Shown here in pieces: positions 9,001-16,146 of a DNA stretch of 64,000 nucleotides. Below the pieces are notes generated by a model. The model was not told the origin of the DNA and made no database searches. It worked only from the letters and a program-made list of their open reading frames with translations. This stretch comes from Natrinema salinisoli (GTDB taxonomy: Archaea; Halobacteriota; Halobacteria; Halobacteriales; Natrialbaceae). Position 1 is the stretch's first letter, and each line of letters begins with the position of its first letter. The translations under genes were made by a program, and so were the position numbers. The stretch is from positions 496,001 to 560,000 of the forward strand of contig NZ_CP084469.1 in NCBI RefSeq assembly GCF_020405205.1. Direction: 5' to 3'.

Positions 9001-9166
9001 TGTCGTGATAGACTTGCTCCCAGTCCCGATTCGGATACGATTTGAGCGGGTTGTCGACCTGCGTGATCGGGTCGACAGTTTGCGTCGCTCCCCACGCGGA
9101 GCCGATGAGGGACCCGACAGCCCCCGTCCCGGCCGCCGCCAGGAAATCGCGTCGCGAGAGACTCAT
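6005..9166 (-). CDS. Type II DMSO-reductase-family molybdopterin oxidoreductase, catalytic alpha subunit
   Basis: This 1053-aa protein starts at 9166, where GAGGTGGT forms a Shine-Dalgarno about 8 bases upstream and the N-terminus is a Tat signal (SRRDFLAAAGTGAVGSLIG). A longer frame reaching 9325 lacks these. The mature enzyme therefore acts outside the membrane. Proximal Fe-S ligands are C67-x3-C71-x3-C75 and C122. In NarG and EbdA the first ligand is His; here Cys takes that place, with a His next to it. The Mo-ligand Asp is D221 in EYDWYADLPPG, which places it in the type II (Nar/Ser/Clr/Ddh/Ebd) branch. Length, operon order and gamma subunit fit selenate/chlorate/DMS-type enzymes. The substrate and direction remain unknown. 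Confidence 0.92.
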   Translation of the reverse strand: MSLSRRDFLAAAGTGAVGSLIGSAWGATQTVDPITQVDNPLKSYPNRDWEQVYHDIYSYDRVDWTVCHPNCTQSCALNFYMKNGVPIRAEQIYHEEEGSPGPGSPGGYEEAGVSRHWNPRGCMKGLTLHRRTFEPSRIKYPMVRKGWSPDDPNPEGRGEDEFERVSWDEAIDLIAEKMASLEDEKRFHIFNAIKSDGLITRHGAGRRLASIFGGCEWTEYDWYADLPPGHVITTGYQTSDADASAWRAADYTIIQGKNLIHNKLADNHFLQETRERGGKMVGVYPDYSPTVQKCDRWLPVRPGSDPAFALGIANVIIDEELYDAEFMRKFTTLPLLIRQDNGKYLRAHEVFSDHEPPAEDSKQRHEENDWGDFVALDENGDPVPVTREEVGDEMAVTPRLEVDSEIELADGGSVGVHTDFTRQKANIMENYDPETVEEITTIPADALRTTAREFAAADKGQWFTGEGINHWFHSNDSLQRTIFFVQSMLGNIGERGAGYYNYSGQYKIELLDGYPEYVNPDGNAAHGMYPGYAFAFFGGEQLDAHDIRGDFDRELDLVPQGDAEEPVVPTNAESYTMSKPTILWTMNCNLLNQTKHQEHVIENFVKHPDTSNELSIVSDMHMTYSARHADIVLPVPSWLECDYPDITVGPENPFIHMDHGVMDSIYDTKQDGEAVALVAEKLDEKIPPEERNVDSYRAYFDKFLDDDKDVRDYIQQTLDAGMTTRDIDVEDIEDGPERLQLKTYPRISFYSQINEDRPFYTKTGRMEFHKEEDRFLELGRADLDHIESPEGTPYGVNKKWDEAKDEENPLYHDEEYQFYFNTPHPKYRTHSSWGMTDWNLIWASRDFGSTNADPEGTERLVDDFSFPQGEGETEETPPLGEAFVEMHPEDAADIDVENGDYVRISGKRGDLVVRVMISERQRPRSAGDMGQLTIWHGWWPQHFPDDEENEDSVKGYNVTTNIWLDPAQETDDLVHKAVFGDPNISEEVEDDIVWKGAELEHGYEETVWAPTGTNRDDLVEVEKYEEADWWPGDARKDELFQDYVSGSLQGGDS

Positions 9167-9406
9167 CGCCGACCACCTCGTGTGGCGGAGCGTTTCGGTA
9201 GCATACACGACGGGGTTGCCACTCCATTCTTTAACCGAAACCGCCCGTTCCCACGCGTTGGGGACGCTACCGCCAGAATCCTCTGAATAGTGGGTGTTTA
9301 TATGGGGGGAGATACCTTCGCTCATAACGATCTCTCCATCGCGGATCGGTCCCAGTATCCCGGGATCGAGGCGCGAAATTTATACGGGGATCTCCTCTGC
9401 TTCGGT
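9167..9406. promoter_or_regulatory. Divergent promoter region between the molybdoenzyme operon and the SRPBCC gene
   Basis: This 240-bp stretch holds no gene. On the minus strand a TATA-like box (CATATAAAC) at about 9297-9305 would start a transcript with a leader of roughly 100 bases and the GAGGTGGT ribosome-binding site just before 9166. On the plus strand AAATTTATAC at 9377-9386 lies 21-30 bp before the ATG at 9407, giving a leaderless mRNA. The long leader of the operon is unusual for a haloarchaeon and leaves room for regulation; no clear palindrome was found. Confidence 0.6.
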
Positions 9407-9883
9407 ATGCCGACGTATAGACGGAGTTCGATTATCGACGCCGATTTCGAGACCGTCTGGGAATTCTACGATACCGTCGACGAGCTCCCCATACTGACGC
9501 CCGACTGGATGGGACTCCGCGTCCCTCGAGTGATCGGACCCGACGGCCAGCCCGACCCCGACGGCTATCTCGTCGGCACGGAGATTCACCTCGAGACGCG
9601 GCCGCTCGATCTGTTCACGGCGACCGAGTGGGTCGTCGAGATCGTCGACCGCGAGGTGAGCGAGAATCGCGCGTCGTTCGTCGACGAACAGGTCGGCGAT
9701 CGCGGCCCCTTCGAGGCGTGGCGGCACACCCACCGATTCGTGGACCTCGGCGACGAGACGCTGATCCACGACCGGATCGAGTACCGGGTGCCCGGTGGCG
9801 GCGAGCGTCCGTTGGCCACGCCGTTTCTCGCGGGTATGCTGTGGTACCGACACCGTCGAACGCGCGCGTTGCTCGCCGACTGA
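9407..9883 (+). CDS. SRPBCC (START/Bet v1-fold) family protein
   Basis: This 158-aa protein has the coenzyme-Q-binding/cyclase-like SRPBCC pattern: YRRSSIIDADFETVWEFYDTVDELPILTPDW at the N-terminus, a central beta sheet, and WRHTHRFVDLGDETLIHDRIEYRVPGG before a final helix ending in MLWYRHRRTRALL. Such proteins form a hydrophobic cavity for lipids, quinones or polyketides; the ligand here is unknown. The start at 9407 is chosen because a TATA-like box sits 21-30 bp upstream and the longer frame from 9290 would include that promoter. It is divergent from the molybdoenzyme operon, and co-regulation is possible but not shown. Confidence 0.85.
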   Translation: MPTYRRSSIIDADFETVWEFYDTVDELPILTPDWMGLRVPRVIGPDGQPDPDGYLVGTEIHLETRPLDLFTATEWVVEIVDREVSENRASFVDEQVGDRGPFEAWRHTHRFVDLGDETLIHDRIEYRVPGGGERPLATPFLAGMLWYRHRRTRALLAD

Positions 9884-9916
9884 TGAGTTCGGTGTGGACG
9901 TCCGCGGCGATCCCGA

Positions 9917-10582
9917 TCAGAACAACTCAACGCGGATCCCGTCGCTCTCGAGGTCCTCGGCGAACGCCTCGGCGTCAGTCTCGATCGGCTCGAAGGTGTC
10001 GTAGTGCTCCGGAAGCACCAGCTCGGGGTCGACGCTCCGCGCGAACTCCGCCGCCTCGTGACGGTCCATCGTGAAGTGGCCGCCGATGGGCGGGACGAAC
10101 ACGTCCGCCGAAATCGATTCGTGGTGGTCGAGGAAGTCCGTATCCGACGGGAAAAAGACGGTCGTTCCCTCGAGGGTCAGCACCAGCCCGATCACCTCGC
10201 CCTCGGCGTGGAACGGCTCCCCGTCGTCATCGACGTGATCCCCGTCGGGATCGTTGTAGGCGGGCACCGTCCGCACGTCGATTCCCTCGACGGTCGCCTC
10301 GCCCTCGTGGGGCAGGTCGATCACGTCGAACGCGAGATCACTGGTGTCGACGGCCTCGTAGACAGCGACAGTCGCGTCTGGTCCCGCGACCGCCTCGATC
10401 GCGTCCGCGTCGTAGTGATCCATGTCGTCGTGTGTGACGAATACGACATCCCCGTCGTTCGGTTCGCTCTCGAGGACGTCCCCCCACGGGTCGACGTAAA
10501 TGACGGTTCCGTCCGCCGTCTCGAGACGGATGCTTGCGTGGCCGAGCCGTTCGAACGTGATCCCTTCGTAATCGACTGGCAT
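9917..10582 (-). CDS. MBL-fold metal-dependent hydrolase (UlaG-like) with altered metal motif
   Basis: This 221-aa protein has the UlaG/YtnP-like metallo-beta-lactamase fold: LGHASIRLETADGTVIYVDPWG, the metal loop VTHDDMDHYDADAIE, FPSDTDFLD, GGHFTMDRHEAAEFA and LPEHYDTFEP. The canonical metal motif is H-x-H-x-D-H; here it reads H-D-D-M-D-H, so the second His is an Asp. The later His and Asp ligands are present, so a one-metal or altered-metal site is possible. A TATA-like CTTATAAG at about 10609-10617 lies 27-35 bp before the ATG at 10582, which supports this start and a leaderless mRNA. The substrate is unknown. Confidence 0.88.
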   Translation of the reverse strand: MPVDYEGITFERLGHASIRLETADGTVIYVDPWGDVLESEPNDGDVVFVTHDDMDHYDADAIEAVAGPDATVAVYEAVDTSDLAFDVIDLPHEGEATVEGIDVRTVPAYNDPDGDHVDDDGEPFHAEGEVIGLVLTLEGTTVFFPSDTDFLDHHESISADVFVPPIGGHFTMDRHEAAEFARSVDPELVLPEHYDTFEPIETDAEAFAEDLESDGIRVELF

Positions 10583-10773
10583 TGTGGCTCGAGGGTACGA
10601 TACGAGTCGTCTTATAAGTCGGTTCGGTCGGTGTGCGAGAGGGTTCGGTTATCTACTTTCGGGACGCCGATATCGTCCGCCGGGTTCTGGTTCGGCGCCT
10701 CGAGTCACGGATTTCGTTACCTCAAATCGCGGTTGCCGCGTTGCTTGTCACGAATTTGTTCGCAGAAGAACAG

Positions 10774-10847
10774 CGGGCCGGGCGCGATTTGAACACGCGA
10801 CCGTCTGATTAAGAGTCAGACGCTCTGCCGAACTGAGCTACCGGCCC
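10774..10847 (-). tRNA. tRNA-Lys (anticodon CTT)
   Basis: Read on the minus strand, the 74 bases fold as a standard tRNA: acceptor GGGCCGG/CCGGCCC, D arm GCTC...GAGC, anticodon stem TCTGA/TCAGA around the loop CTCTTAA (anticodon CTT at positions 34-36), a 5-base variable loop, T arm GCGTG/CGCGC with loop TTCAAAT, and a discriminator G. CCA is not encoded. No intron is present. A TATA-like CGTATTTGAA lies about 25-35 bp upstream. Confidence 0.97.
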
Positions 10848-11012
10848 TGTACCTCCGACTTTCCCTCGGTCGTTCAAATACGTTTCCCTTGGCAGGCAGC
10901 GTGGCAGTGACCCACGCGCGACGGGTATCGGCCGCGAGCCCTCGAGTTCGGACTTTCAGGACGTACCACTCTTCGGGAGCGTTAAGTGCGACCGGTCCGA
11001 CCACTCGGGCAT

Positions 11013-12467
11013 ATGAGTACGGGGGTTACGATTTCGTCGATTTCTGACTACGCTATCTTGGGCTGTGGCAGCGTGGGCTACGCCGTCGCGGAGGAACTCG
11101 TCGAGCAAGGGAAAGACGTCTCCATCATCGACCGCGACGAGAGCCGCGTCGAATCGCTCCGGGATCAGGATCTGGACGCCCAGACGGCTGACATTCGCGA
11201 ATCGGAGATCGCCGAGCTGGTGGCCGACCGCGACGTCGTCCTCATTCTCGCCTCGGACGTCGAATCGAACAAACGCGCCGTCGAGCACATTCGCAACAGC
11301 GGCACCGACCAGTTCATCGTCGCCCGCGCGAGCGATCCCGTCTCCGGCGACGAGCTCTCGGATCTGGGAGCCGACATCGTCATCAACCCTTCGTCGGTCA
11401 TCGCCGAATCCGCCCTGCGCGCCCTCGAGTCCGGTGAACTCGAGTACAACGCGGGCAAGCTGGCCCAACTGGTCGAGGAGACGTCGACGCGGCTGGCGAT
11501 CATCACCCAGGACAGTCCGGACCCGGACTCGATCGCCAGCGCAGCGGCCCTCCAGGCGATCGCGACGCACCTCGGCATCGAATCCGACATCATCTACCTG
11601 GGTGACGTCGGTCACCAGGAGAATCGCGCGTTCGTCAACCTGCTCGGGATCGATCTCGTTCAGTGGGACGAGATCGAGGACCACTCCGTCTACGATACCG
11701 TCGCCCTGGTCGACCACGCGACTTCGAGCGACATGGAGCTCCCGGTCGATATCGTCATCGATCACAGCGAGACGGAATCGGAGTACGAACCCGAATTCGT
11801 CGATATTCGGCCGAACATGTCATCGACGTCGACGATCATGACGAAGTACATCCAGGAGTTCGACATGAACGTCTCCGAGGAGGTGGCCACGGCCCTGCTC
11901 TACGGCATCCGGGCGGAAACCCTGGATTTCAAACGCGACACGACCCCCGCGGATCTCACCGCCGCCGCCTACCTCTATCCCTTCGCGAACCACGACACGT
12001 TAGAGCAGGTGGAGTCGCCGTCGATGTCCCCGGAAACCCTGGACGTGCTCGCGGAGGCCATCACCAACCGCGACGTTCAGGGGAGTCACCTCGTCTCCAA
12101 CGCCGGCTTCGTCCGCGACCGCGAAGCCCTCACGCAGGCGGCCAGCCATCTCCTGAACCTCGAGGGCGTGACCACGACCGCGGTCTTCGGCATCGCTGAT
12201 GAGATGATCTTCCTCGCCGGGCGCTCGAAGGACATCAGGATCAACATCGGCAAGGTGCTCGACGACGCCTACGGTGAAATCGGCGAGACGGCCGGCCACT
12301 CGACGCAAGCCAGCGCAGAGATTCCGCTGGGGATCTTCACGGGAATCGAGATTTCGGAGGATACGCGCGACACCTTGCTCGATTTGACCGAAGAAGCCGT
12401 CAAGCGAACGCTGTTCGACGCGATGGGCGTCGAAGGGAGCAGCAGCGAAGGATCGAACGGAAGTTGA
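11013..12467 (+). CDS. TrkA-N/DHH-family phosphoesterase
   Basis: This 484-aa protein joins an N-terminal Rossmann/TrkA-N (RCK) domain, ILGCGSVGYAVAEEL (GxGxxG) to about residue 130, to a DHH/RecJ-type phosphoesterase. The latter shows motif I DSPDPDSIASAAAL, motif II YLGDVGHQENRAF, a degenerate motif III VDHATSS with a following IDHSE, and a DHHA1-like C-terminal domain with GRSKDIRINIGKVL. Such fusions are common in archaea. Hydrolysis of a nucleotide such as c-di-AMP, oligoribonucleotide or pAp is possible. ATG 11013 is preferred: GTTAAG at 10981-10986 is 27-32 bp upstream. Confidence 0.88.
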   Translation: MSTGVTISSISDYAILGCGSVGYAVAEELVEQGKDVSIIDRDESRVESLRDQDLDAQTADIRESEIAELVADRDVVLILASDVESNKRAVEHIRNSGTDQFIVARASDPVSGDELSDLGADIVINPSSVIAESALRALESGELEYNAGKLAQLVEETSTRLAIITQDSPDPDSIASAAALQAIATHLGIESDIIYLGDVGHQENRAFVNLLGIDLVQWDEIEDHSVYDTVALVDHATSSDMELPVDIVIDHSETESEYEPEFVDIRPNMSSTSTIMTKYIQEFDMNVSEEVATALLYGIRAETLDFKRDTTPADLTAAAYLYPFANHDTLEQVESPSMSPETLDVLAEAITNRDVQGSHLVSNAGFVRDREALTQAASHLLNLEGVTTTAVFGIADEMIFLAGRSKDIRINIGKVLDDAYGEIGETAGHSTQASAEIPLGIFTGIEISEDTRDTLLDLTEEAVKRTLFDAMGVEGSSSEGSNGS

Positions 12468-12472
12468 GACGG

Positions 12473-12766
12473 TTACGCGAGGAGGTCCTCTTCTTCTTCG
12501 TCGGGCTCGCGAACGCGTTCGACCACGTCGTTGATGAGAATGATGTCCCCCACGGAGCGGACCCAGCGGTAGGGAACGATGATTCCCTGTCCGCTGCGGG
12601 CTTCCTGCGCGAACAGTTCGCCGTTCAGGTTCGAGAGCGCTAATCCGGTGACGGCTTCGTTGTCGACGTTCAGTCGCAGATCCTCGACTTCGCCGACGAA
12701 GATGCCGTTGTTCGAGTACACCTCGCGGCCGACGAGAGACGTGATTTCCTGGGGAATATCGTCCAT
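12473..12766 (-). CDS. PRC-barrel protein, similar to haloarchaeal cell-division factor CdpB2
   Basis: This 97-aa protein is a single PRC-barrel: DIPQEITSLVGREVYSNNGI, FVGEVEDLRLNVDNEAVTGL, then VPYRWVRSVGDIILINDVVERV and an acidic tail. From memory, this arrangement and start resemble CdpB2 of Haloferax, a PRC-barrel protein that works with CdpB1, CdpA and SepF in FtsZ-based division; identity is not proven here. I take the ATG at 12766 over the one at 12778 because the TATA-like AATTAAGA at about 12790-12797 is then 25-31 bp away. It is convergent with the DHH gene, 5 bp apart. Confidence 0.85.
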   Translation of the reverse strand: MDDIPQEITSLVGREVYSNNGIFVGEVEDLRLNVDNEAVTGLALSNLNGELFAQEARSGQGIIVPYRWVRSVGDIILINDVVERVREPDEEEEDLLA

Positions 12767-12855
12767 ACGTTGCCCCATGCGTGGTGGACTCTTAATTCTT
12801 GGTCAGACGTGACAGTCACCGGTGCAAACTCGACGGGAATACCCCCACTCGAGGC

Positions 12856-13968
12856 CTATCCCAGAATCGCGTCGACGGCCGCGTGATCGGCCAACAGCCG
12901 TTCCATTCGATCGACGGTATCGGCGTCTCGAGTGCGCCCGCTGCGAACGATATCTTCCGCGCGCTCGACGGTAGTGAGCGTGTCCGTCTGGACCGACAGG
13001 ATGGGGACGCCCTTCTCGCTGGCCTGTCCCACGATCGCGCCGGAGGGCCGGTGGCCGCCGGTGAGGATGAGACAGCGGACGCCGGGGGCCTCGAGCGCGG
13101 CGGTGTGGATCTCGGCCCGGTCGCCACCCGTGATGACGGCGGCGTCTTTCGTTCGCCGGAAGTGTCGCAGGGCGCTGTCGGGCCCCATCGCGCCGACTGT
13201 AAAACGCTCGACGTAGCTGTCCTGCCCCTCTTCGACGAGCGTCGCCGCCCCGAGTTCGTCCGCGAGGTCGGCGACGGTCACGCCGGATAGCTCCCGTTCG
13301 CTCGGGAGGACGCCGTGGACCGGAACCCCGCGCCCCTCGAGGAACGGGACGACGTCCGTCTCGAGCTGATCGTAGGCCGCGTCGGGGACGTCGTTGAAGA
13401 CGACGCCGGCGAGTCGGTCGCCGAACGCGTCGGCGGCGGCGAGTACGTCGTCGACGTCCGCCGGGATTTCGTACGGTGCGACGAGCAGCACGCGGGCGTC
13501 CAGCAGTGCCGCGATGTCGGGGTCCGCGAGATCGACGATCCCGCCGACGTCGTATCGGCCGCCGCCCTCGACGAACATCCGGTCGTGGTCGGCAGCGAGC
13601 GTATCGAACGCCTCCGCGACGCGCTCGCGGAGCTCCGCGGGATCTTCGCGACCGCGGATCGCCTGCTCGACGAACGTCGGCGAGTAGACGACGGGCTCCA
13701 GGTCGTGCATCTCGGCCTCGAGACCGAGCAGGTCGCGGGCGAGCAGCGGATCCTCGTCCAGGGTCTTCCCGACGTTGCTCTGCAGGCGGGTCCCCTTCGG
13801 TTTCATGTAGCCGACGCTGTCGCCCTCGGCCGCCGCAAGTCGGGCGAGCGCCAGCGTGATCGCGGTTTTGCCGGTGCTCTCCTCGAGCGAACTGACGAGG
13901 AGGGTCTCGACGGCGCTGCTGCCGGACGTGCTGTCGGTGTCGGTGGATTCGGGTGCTGAGTCGGTCAT
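12856..13968 (-). CDS. Phosphotransacetylase-like family protein (BioD-type P-loop domain plus DRTGG domain)
   Basis: This 370-aa protein has a dethiobiotin-synthetase-like P-loop domain (LLVSSLEESTGKTAITLAL, then FVEGGGRYDVGGIVDLADPD) and a DRTGG domain in the middle (residues about 215-330, with FRRTKDAAVITGGDRAEIHTAAL). It matches the N-terminal half of bacterial Pta but lacks the phosphotransacetylase catalytic domain. Its start overlaps the stop of the ADP-forming acetate-CoA ligase gene (13965-13968), so it is co-translated. A regulatory or sensing role for acetyl-CoA metabolism is the usual suggestion; no reaction is established. Confidence 0.87.
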   Translation of the reverse strand: MTDSAPESTDTDSTSGSSAVETLLVSSLEESTGKTAITLALARLAAAEGDSVGYMKPKGTRLQSNVGKTLDEDPLLARDLLGLEAEMHDLEPVVYSPTFVEQAIRGREDPAELRERVAEAFDTLAADHDRMFVEGGGRYDVGGIVDLADPDIAALLDARVLLVAPYEIPADVDDVLAAADAFGDRLAGVVFNDVPDAAYDQLETDVVPFLEGRGVPVHGVLPSERELSGVTVADLADELGAATLVEEGQDSYVERFTVGAMGPDSALRHFRRTKDAAVITGGDRAEIHTAALEAPGVRCLILTGGHRPSGAIVGQASEKGVPILSVQTDTLTTVERAEDIVRSGRTRDADTVDRMERLLADHAAVDAILG

Positions 13969-16061
13969 AGGTCCTCGGTGTCGACGGTGAGTCGCAGATC
14001 GATCGCCTGTACGCCATCGGGGCCCGCCACGAGCGGGTTGATATCGAGTTCGAGGATCGACGGGAAGTCCGTCACCAGCTGCGAGAGTCGCTGGATCGTC
14101 TCCACGACCTGCTCGACGTCCGCGGGCTCGCGACCGCGGGCACCGCGCAACAGCGGCGCGGCCTTGATCTCGTCGACCATTTCGCGGGCCTCGCCTTCAC
14201 CGATCGGGGCCACGCGAACGGACGTGTCCTCGAGGATCTCGACGAAGATCCCGCCGAGTCCGAACAGCAACAGCGGGCCGAACTGCGGGTCGCGGTTCAT
14301 GCCGACGATGGTCTCGGTCGACGCCTCGAGATCGAGCAGTTCCTGGATCTGGACGCCGATGATGGTCGCGTCGGGCTGATAGTTTCGAGCCCGGGAGACG
14401 ATGTCTTCGTACGCGTCGTAGACGTCTTCGTTCGCGATGCCGACTTTGACGCCGCCGATGTCGGACTTGTGGGAGATGTCGGGGCTGACGATCTTCATCA
14501 CGACGTCGCCCTCGATCGCCTCGGCGACCTCGCGAGCGCGGTCAGGGTCGTCGACGATCTCGCCCTGCGGGGTCGGGATTCCGTAGGCATCGAGTAGCTC
14601 CATCGACTCGACGCCGAGACGGTTGTCGGTCCGTCCGCGAGCGCGCTCGAGGATCTCGCGGGCACGCTCGCGGTCGACGTCGAACCGCTCGGGCCCGTCG
14701 ACCGATCGTTCGCGAACGTCTCGGAAGCGTGCGAGCGCGTCGAGACCTGAGACCGCCCGCGAGGGATCGAAGTAGTTCGGGATCCCCGACTCGCGCAGCG
14801 TCTCCTCGGCCTCGCGAGCCCGTCTGCCGCCCATGAAGCAGGCGACGACCGGCGTCTCGTGTGCCTCGAGCTTCTCGATCACCGCCTCGGCGAGGTCGTC
14901 GTAGGACAGCACCGCGGTCGGCGCGGCCACGACGACCGCACTCCCGACGTTCGGATCCTCGAGTGCGATCTCGAGGGCCTCGCCGAAGCGCTCGACGTCG
15001 GCGTCGCCGATCGCGTCGATCGGATTGTAGACGTTGGCCTCGTCGGGCATTGCGTCGCTCAGCGCCGCGATCGTCTCGTCTGTGAAGTTGGCCATCTCGA
15101 GGGCCGAATCGCCGACGGCGTCTGTCGTGAGCACGCCGGGCCCGCCCGCGTTGGTGACGACGGCGACCCCGTCCGATTCGGGTTCCGGCAGGCCTGCGAG
15201 CGCCCGCGCGTAATCGAACAGTTCCTGCACCGAGCGGGCGCGGATGACGCCCGCCTGCTCGAGGCCGGCCTCGTAGGCCCGTTCACTGCCCGCGATCGCG
15301 CCGGTATGGGACGAGGCCGCCTGCGCGCCGGCGTCCGTCCGGCCGGACTTGACGAGGACGATCGGGGTATCGTCCGTGACCTCGCGGGCTGCCTCGATGA
15401 ACCCCTGTCCGTCGTCGATGTCCTCGAGGTAGCCGATGATGACGTCGGTGTCCGGATCGTCGCCCCACTCGCGGACGAAATCAGTCTCGTCCAGCACTGT
15501 CTTGTTCCCCAGCGAGACGACGTCTCGGAAGCCGATCCCCTGCTCGTTGGCCCAGTCGAGGACGGCGGTGATGAACGCGCCCGACTGGCTCATGAAGGAG
15601 ATCGACCCCTCGAGGGCGTCCTCGGGCCCGAACGTGGCGTTCACGCCGGCGGCCGTGGCCATGATACCGAGGCTGTTCGGGCCGACGACGTTGAGGTCGT
15701 GCTCCGTCGCAATGTCGCGGAGCTGCCGTTCCCGGTTGGCTCCCTCGCTCCCCGTCTCGGAGAACCCGGCGGTAATGACGACGACGTCGTCGGTCCCCGC
15801 CTCGGCGAGGTCGCGAATCGAGTCGATGACGATCGCGGGCGGTACGACGACCACCGCCAGATCGATCGGCGGTGCGCTCTTCGCATCCTGATAGCACTCG
15901 AGCCCGAGCACCTCCTCGCGCGAGGGGTTGATCGGGACGATCTCGCCGTCGAACCCGTCTCGCAGGTTCTCGAGAATCGCCCGTCCGACAGCGCCCTCGC
16001 GGTCGGTCGCGCCGACCACGGCGACGCTCTCGGGATCGAAGAGTGCGGATAACCGTCCCAT
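13965..16061 (-). CDS. Acetate--CoA ligase (ADP-forming), fused alpha-beta subunits
   Basis: This 698-aa protein is an archaeal Acd: CoA-binding Rossmann domain (FDPESVAVVGATDREGAVGR), succinyl-CoA-ligase-like domain with the phospho-His motif SSHTGAIAGSERAYEAG, then a C-terminal ATP-grasp domain (VVMKIVSPDISHKSDIGGVK; LLFGLGGIFVEILED). It converts acetyl-CoA, ADP and Pi to acetate, CoA and ATP, a route haloarchaea use for acetate overflow. Alternative acyl-CoA substrates are possible. The start at 16061 is supported by the TATA-like CCTTAACAC at about 16086-16094 and by the family length near 700 residues. Confidence 0.92.
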   Translation of the reverse strand: MGRLSALFDPESVAVVGATDREGAVGRAILENLRDGFDGEIVPINPSREEVLGLECYQDAKSAPPIDLAVVVVPPAIVIDSIRDLAEAGTDDVVVITAGFSETGSEGANRERQLRDIATEHDLNVVGPNSLGIMATAAGVNATFGPEDALEGSISFMSQSGAFITAVLDWANEQGIGFRDVVSLGNKTVLDETDFVREWGDDPDTDVIIGYLEDIDDGQGFIEAAREVTDDTPIVLVKSGRTDAGAQAASSHTGAIAGSERAYEAGLEQAGVIRARSVQELFDYARALAGLPEPESDGVAVVTNAGGPGVLTTDAVGDSALEMANFTDETIAALSDAMPDEANVYNPIDAIGDADVERFGEALEIALEDPNVGSAVVVAAPTAVLSYDDLAEAVIEKLEAHETPVVACFMGGRRAREAEETLRESGIPNYFDPSRAVSGLDALARFRDVRERSVDGPERFDVDRERAREILERARGRTDNRLGVESMELLDAYGIPTPQGEIVDDPDRAREVAEAIEGDVVMKIVSPDISHKSDIGGVKVGIANEDVYDAYEDIVSRARNYQPDATIIGVQIQELLDLEASTETIVGMNRDPQFGPLLLFGLGGIFVEILEDTSVRVAPIGEGEAREMVDEIKAAPLLRGARGREPADVEQVVETIQRLSQLVTDFPSILELDINPLVAGPDGVQAIDLRLTVDTEDL

Positions 16062-16146
16062 CGCTCGAGGGTTGGCGGAGTACTGTGTTAAGGGTATGGC
16101 ATGTTCCCGCCAAATGGTGGCAAAGGAGGGAGAGGAACTGATCGTG

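Noticed and set aside
9167-9325. Longer N-terminus for the molybdoenzyme alpha subunit
   Set aside because: The extra 53 residues precede the Tat signal, lack a ribosome-binding site and overlap the promoter region; the ATG at 9166 has a strong GAGGTGGT site.
10816-11004. Minus-strand frame of 62 codons
   Set aside because: It overlaps the tRNA-Lys gene and its promoter.
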